Below, piece by piece: positions 60,177 to 64,000 of a DNA stretch of 64,000 bases. The notes below the pieces were generated by a model, which saw only the letters and a program-made list of their open reading frames with translations, did not search any database and had not been told where the DNA came from. Within the stretch, counting starts at the first letter, position 1, and each line of letters opens with the position of its first letter. A program made the position numbers and the translations under genes. Source of the stretch: Carbonatibacter sp965199245 (lineage in GTDB: Bacteria; Pseudomonadota; Alphaproteobacteria; Kiloniellales; Kiloniellaceae); the NCBI GenBank assembly GCA_965199245.1, contig CBDAQP010000002.1:186001-250000 (forward strand), in the 5' to 3' direction.

Positions 60177-62465
60177 GTGCAGGATTTTTTTTCTCGGTCT
60201 TCAGAGGACAAAGAACCGCCCTCTCCCAAAGGGGGGGGGCTGTGCCGTGTCCTCTTGCCCCTGCCGATTGCGCAGCCTTATGATTATTTGATTCCCCGCG
60301 ACATCGCGACCGACAGCCCGGATGGCCTTTGCCCTGGAACAGTGGTTGAGGTTCCGGTCGGCCCGCGACGCCTGAACGGTGTTGTCTGGCCCAATTCGAC
60401 CAATCTGGTCGAATCAGCCGGGGCAAATGACCGCGATAAAAAGCTGCGCTTTTTGTTGTCTGTGTGCGACACGCCTCCCCTCCCTGCGGAGCTTTTGCGG
60501 ACGATTGCATGGGTGGCGGACTATACCCTGTCGCCGCTGGGGTCTGTGTTAAAGATGGCTCTTTCTGTCCCCGATGCCCTGTCTGCGGGAGACGGTGATA
60601 AGCGGATGCGCCTGTGTGGGAAGGGGGGTGTCGATCACCCCCTCAGGATGACTCCGGCACGCCGGAAGGTTCTGGACGCTTTGCGGGCGGGGGTGGAGGG
60701 TACAGGTGCTGATCTGGCGCGTGCGGCGGGGGTTTCGCCTGCGGTGGTACGCGGATTGGAAAAGGCGGGCGTGATCCGCACGGAGCGTTGCGCCCCCGCA
60801 TTTGATGCGCCTGATCTTGCGCGGGTTGGGCCATCCTTGTCGCCAGATCAACAGCGGGCCGCAGGGGCGATGATTGATGCCCTTGAGTCCGGTAAATTTT
60901 GTCCGATTCTTTTGGATGGCGTGACGGGTGCGGGGAAGACCGAAGTTTATTTCGAGGCTCTCCACCGCTGTTTTGAACAGGGAAAGCAAGCCCTTGTGCT
61001 GTTGCCTGAAATTGCACTGTCTGCCCAGTGGCTGGTGCGCTTTCGGGGGCGGTTTGGGGTGGATCCCGCGCAGTGGCATTCTGACCTCACCCCTGCCCGG
61101 CGACGTCAAACCTGGCGGGCGGTGGCCCTGGGGCGCGCATCGCTTGTGATTGGGGCACGATCCGCGCTTTTTTTACCCTTTCCCGATCTGGGTTTGATTG
61201 TGGTGGACGAAGAACACGACGCCAGTTTCAAACAGGATGACGGCGTGGCCTATCACGGGCGTGATATGGCAGTTGTTCGGGCACATGAAGCCGCTATTCC
61301 GGTCGTTCTGGCCTCTGCTACGCCTGCATTGGAAAGCATGGTCAACGCGCAAAAAGGCCGCTATCAGCACCTTGTCCTGCCTGCACGTCATGGCGGGGCC
61401 GCTCTGCCGCGTGTGGATCTGGTTGATTTGCGCCGTGACCAACCACCGGCACAGGGGCGAACGGCTTCTTTTTTATCGCTGACCTTGCGGACTGCGGTGA
61501 AAAATTGTCTCGACTCGGGGGCGCAGGCCCTCTTGTTCCTCAATCGGCGCGGCTATGCTCCTCTGACACTTTGTCGCAACTGTGGCTATCGCTTCCAATG
61601 CCGTTATTGCACAGCCTGGTTGGTTGAACACAGACAATTAGAAGGGCAAGAGGGGGGGCGACTGTCTTGTCACCATTGCGGGGCGCAGCATCCGCGTCCA
61701 TCGGCTTGTCCGTCCTGTGAACAAGACAACACGCTTGTCGCCTGTGGCCCCGGCGTCGAGCGAATCGCCGAAGAAGCCGCCGCACTTTTCCCCGAAGCCC
61801 GCCTTGGGCTGATGACCAGCGATCATCTCCCGTCTCCCGCCGCGACCCGGGCAATGGTGGCACAGGTTGAATCGGGGGCGGTCAATCTCCTGGTCGGGAC
61901 GCAGGTTTTGGCCAAGGGCTATCACTTTCCCGCGTTGACATTGGTTGGGGTTGTCGATGCTGATCTGGGCCTGCTGGGCGGTGATCTCCGGGCGGCAGAA
62001 CGCAGTTTTCAGCTTTTACATCAGGTGGCGGGCCGGGCCGGGCGGGGCGGACAGGCAGGGCGTGTTCTGATCCAGACCCACGACCCCGACCACCCGGTCA
62101 TGCAAGCCCTCGCCGCCGGGGAGCGTGCAGGTTTTCTGGCGGAAGAATCCGAAAATAGGCGGCGGGGCGGTTTGCCCCCCTATGGACGGATGGTCGCCTT
62201 GATTTTGAGTAGTCCGGACGCGCAACGCCTGGATGAGTTTTGTCGTCAGCTGGCCCAAACCGCCCCGCAAGGGGGTGAGTATCGCATCCTCGGCCCCGCG
62301 CCTGCGCCTATTCCTTTGCTGCGTGGTCGCCATCGCCGCCGATTCCTCCTTCAGGCCCGCCGCTCTGTGTCAGTGCAAAAACTGGTTAAACAGTGGCTTG
62401 ATGGGATCAAAACGCCGTCTTCTATCCGTATGATGATTGATGTTGACCCCTATTCTTTTTTTTAG
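60177..62465 (+). CDS. priA: primosomal protein N' (replication restart helicase PriA)
   Basis: The 762-residue helicase reloads the replisome at stalled forks. The N-terminal DNA-binding domain is at about 20-110 (YDYLIPRD near the start). Walker A is DGVTGAGKTEVY and the DEAH-like box is VVDEEHDASFK. The zinc-binding Cys cluster is CRNCGYRFQCRYC, then CHHCGA and CPSC. The helicase C-terminal motifs are ILVGTQVLAKGYHFP-like (LLVGTQVLAKGYHFPALT) and HQVAGRAGRGGQ. The start is a GTG at 60177; no upstream ATG is available in frame. Confidence 0.96.
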   Translation: MQDFFSRSSEDKEPPSPKGGGLCRVLLPLPIAQPYDYLIPRDIATDSPDGLCPGTVVEVPVGPRRLNGVVWPNSTNLVESAGANDRDKKLRFLLSVCDTPPLPAELLRTIAWVADYTLSPLGSVLKMALSVPDALSAGDGDKRMRLCGKGGVDHPLRMTPARRKVLDALRAGVEGTGADLARAAGVSPAVVRGLEKAGVIRTERCAPAFDAPDLARVGPSLSPDQQRAAGAMIDALESGKFCPILLDGVTGAGKTEVYFEALHRCFEQGKQALVLLPEIALSAQWLVRFRGRFGVDPAQWHSDLTPARRRQTWRAVALGRASLVIGARSALFLPFPDLGLIVVDEEHDASFKQDDGVAYHGRDMAVVRAHEAAIPVVLASATPALESMVNAQKGRYQHLVLPARHGGAALPRVDLVDLRRDQPPAQGRTASFLSLTLRTAVKNCLDSGAQALLFLNRRGYAPLTLCRNCGYRFQCRYCTAWLVEHRQLEGQEGGRLSCHHCGAQHPRPSACPSCEQDNTLVACGPGVERIAEEAAALFPEARLGLMTSDHLPSPAATRAMVAQVESGAVNLLVGTQVLAKGYHFPALTLVGVVDADLGLLGGDLRAAERSFQLLHQVAGRAGRGGQAGRVLIQTHDPDHPVMQALAAGERAGFLAEESENRRRGGLPPYGRMVALILSSPDAQRLDEFCRQLAQTAPQGGEYRILGPAPAPIPLLRGRHRRRFLLQARRSVSVQKLVKQWLDGIKTPSSIRMMIDVDPYSFF

Positions 62466-62558
62466 CTGTTCTCTGTGTAGTTTGGGTGGATTTGGGTGGT
62501 GCCGGTCTGATGTTTTCGGGGAATGTTGACCTGCAGTGTGAAAAAGAAAAACCACAGC

Positions 62559-62587
62559 TTGAAAGCACAGGGGGGCTGTGTTAAGAG
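62559..62587 (+). promoter_or_regulatory. possible promoter of the ATP synthase operon
   Basis: TTGAAA (62559-62564) and TAAGAG (62582-62587) are 17 bases apart in the priA-atpH gap. The -10 match is weak. A CACAGC/GCTGTG inverted repeat overlaps this region. No other feature is seen between 62466 and 62645. Confidence 0.3.
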
Positions 62588-62645
62588 GGGCGCGCTTGAG
62601 GTCATTCGATATCCGGTTTTCCTTAAATGTTCGGGGGCAGTCAGC

Positions 62646-63200
62646 TTGGCGAGTGTACAGATGGGCCTGAATGGCCTGGCAGGGCGTTATGCCGTTGCGT
62701 TGCTTGAGTGTGCGGGTGAAATATCTCTGTCAGTGGCAGATGATCTGCGCACACTCGCGGAGGTTGTGGCGGCAAATGCTGATTTGCATCGGCTTTTTCA
62801 CGCGCCGCGCTATAGTCGTGCCGATCAGGAAAAGGTTCTGCGGGCGGTGTTGGCGCGTTTTGATGTTCAGCAGGTGACGCAGAGTTTTTTGTTGTTGCTG
62901 TGCCAAAATCGACGTTTGGCGATTTTTTCTGATGTTGTTGCTGTCTTTTTGGCAGAGCTGGCCCGCCGTCGCGGAGAGGTGCGAGCCCGGGTGACAGCAG
63001 CACAGGAGTTGACCGAAGCACAAAAAAAGTCCGTGGCTGTCGCGCTGGCGGATCGCTTCGGCCCCGGGGTTGTTGTTGAGTCCCGTGTGGATGAAAAATT
63101 GATTGGGGGGCTGATTGTTCAGGTCGGTAGTCAGATACTGGACGGTTCCCTGCGAACAAAACTTCAAAGACTTGAACTGGCGATGAAAGGGGTTGGGTAA
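62646..63200 (+). CDS. atpH: ATP synthase F1 subunit delta
   Basis: The delta subunit links the F1 head to the peripheral stalk. The 184-residue protein has the family start GLAGRYAVALLECAGE, then LHRLFHAPRYSRADQEKVL and the conserved end IGGLIVQVGSQILDGSLRTK plus LQRL. The TTG at 62646 (MASVQMGLNGLAGRY) gives the usual length and the usual MAS start; an ATG at 62661 is the alternative. Its stop overlaps the atpA start (TAATG). Confidence 0.94.
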   Translation: MASVQMGLNGLAGRYAVALLECAGEISLSVADDLRTLAEVVAANADLHRLFHAPRYSRADQEKVLRAVLARFDVQQVTQSFLLLLCQNRRLAIFSDVVAVFLAELARRRGEVRARVTAAQELTEAQKKSVAVALADRFGPGVVVESRVDEKLIGGLIVQVGSQILDGSLRTKLQRLELAMKGVG

Positions 63201-64000
63201 TGGATATCCGCGCCGCTGAGATTTCCTCCATTCTCAAAGCACAGATTGAAAACTTCGGGGCCGAGGCTGATGTGGCTGAAATCGGTCAGGTGCTTTCTGT
63301 TGGGGATGGTGTGGCACGTGTTTACGGTCTGGACAATGTTCAGGCCGGAGAAATGGTCGTTTTCAAAGACGATATTCAGGGGATGGCTCTCAATCTCGAA
63401 AGTGACAATGTCGGGGTGGTGATTTTCGGCTCTGACCGCGACATTAGCGAAGGCGATACTGTTCGTCGTACGGGGGCGATTGTCGATGTGCCTGCCGGGC
63501 GCGGTTTGTTGGGTCGTGTTGTCGATGCCCTGGGCAATCCTATTGATGGCAAGGGGCCGTTACAGGATGTGTCTCGTGCGCGGGTCGAGGTCAAGGCACC
63601 GGGGATTATCCCGCGTAAATCTGTGCATGAGCCGATGCAGACAGGGCTGAAGTCAATCGATTCCCTGATTCCGATTGGGCGGGGTCAGCGTGAGCTGATT
63701 ATTGGTGATCGTCAAACGGGTAAAACCGCTATTGCCCTGGATACTATTTTGAATCAAAAGGCGTCGAATGATGCCGCCGCCTCTGAAAAAGAAAAGCTGT
63801 TCTGTGTCTATGTTGCGGTGGGCCAAAAGCGTTCAACCGTGGCAAAACTGGTTAAGACACTCGAGGACGCCGGGGCGATGGACTATTCCATTGTTGTCGC
63901 GGCAACCTCATCTGATCCCGCGCCGCTCCAGTTCCTGGCTCCCTATACGGGGGCGACGATGGGCGAATATTTCCGTGATAACGGGATGCACGCTGTCATT
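63200..64000 (+). CDS. atpA: ATP synthase F1 subunit alpha, N-terminal part (runs off the window)
   Basis: 267 codons are present, open to the window edge. The protein starts MDIRAAEISSILKAQIENFG and shows VLSVGDGVARVYGLDNVQAG, GRVVDALGNPIDGKG and the P-loop GDRQTGKTAIALDT (about residues 169-182). VYVAVGQKRSTVAKLV follows. The alpha subunit carries the non-catalytic nucleotide sites of F1. The start overlaps the atpH stop by one base, as in most proteobacterial atp operons. Confidence 0.98.
   Translation, partial: MDIRAAEISSILKAQIENFGAEADVAEIGQVLSVGDGVARVYGLDNVQAGEMVVFKDDIQGMALNLESDNVGVVIFGSDRDISEGDTVRRTGAIVDVPAGRGLLGRVVDALGNPIDGKGPLQDVSRARVEVKAPGIIPRKSVHEPMQTGLKSIDSLIPIGRGQRELIIGDRQTGKTAIALDTILNQKASNDAAASEKEKLFCVYVAVGQKRSTVAKLVKTLEDAGAMDYSIVVAATSSDPAPLQFLAPYTGATMGEYFRDNGMHAVI

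Noticed and set aside
62523..62645. Extended N-terminus of AtpH from the upstream ATG at 62523
   Set aside because: The added residues are unlike any delta subunit; the conserved start begins at 62646 or 62661.

Overview
The window looks like a chromosomal segment of an alphaproteobacterium, most likely of the Rhodospirillales type. The evidence is the cell-cycle regulators GcrA (1747-2523) and TrcR/DUF1013 (13367-14008), COQ9 and UbiX for ubiquinone, a YdcH/DUF465 gene beside purE-purK, an IalB-family protein, and an xerC / DUF484 / transaldolase / priA / atpH-atpA order at the right end. Most genes are GC-rich and tightly packed. The XRE-ImmA block near 4-5 kb and the left edge are visibly more AT-rich and accessory in character.

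Layout. 1-0.6 kb: the N-terminus of a SNF2-type helicase (minus strand, cut by the window edge) and a possible small membrane protein. 0.6-3.7 kb: a Sel1/ankyrin/peptidoglycan-binding protein, gcrA and an amidase. 4.0-6.8 kb: an XRE-ImmA regulator/protease with an overlapping PIN-domain toxin gene that is split by an IS5-family element; removing the element and one copy of the 4-bp target duplication restores the toxin frame exactly. 7.1-14 kb: housekeeping genes (coq9, a cyclase, purK, purE, DUF465, a TIGR02444-like gene, ubiX, a sodium symporter, trcR). 14.3-20.8 kb: a seven-gene sugar operon (binding protein, two permeases, ATPase, enolase-superfamily dehydratase, L-rhamnose-type mutarotase, amidohydrolase/lactonase), apparently for uptake and oxidative breakdown of a deoxysugar. 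20.9-30.9 kb: rlmN, ialB, a TrmH-type methyltransferase, an MFS drug exporter, a HAD hydrolase, a two-TM long coiled-coil protein of TipN-like architecture, an Atm1-type ABC exporter and rpmB.

31.4-39.6 kb: a giant autotransporter (about 2,350 residues) with duplicated passenger modules. An IS630-family element has removed its last beta-strand, and the lost tail is still readable on the far side of the element. 39.8-48.9 kb: an EI24 membrane protein, a small lipoprotein, and an oligopeptide-type ABC operon with a sulfatase/phosphonate-monoester-hydrolase family enzyme at its head. 49.1-55.1 kb: a Sel1 protein made of 11 nearly identical 36-residue repeats, a decayed phage-type adenine methyltransferase, and a signalling operon. 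That operon encodes a periplasmic binding protein (frameshifted in an A7 run), a sensor kinase with a LOV-like PAS domain, and a CheY-like regulator. 55.2-64 kb: vanZ-like, threonine dehydratase, Ada-like methyltransferase, xerC, DUF484, transaldolase, priA, atpH and the start of atpA.

The most unusual material is the set of recent insertions and decay events. Two IS elements each disrupt a recognisable gene, and both carry transposases broken by several short internal deletions. The window also holds a decayed methyltransferase, a homopolymer frameshift, and several long perfect hairpins. I did not find a complete, clearly new multi-gene defence system. The nearest candidates are the broken XRE-ImmA/PIN module and the helicase at the left edge.
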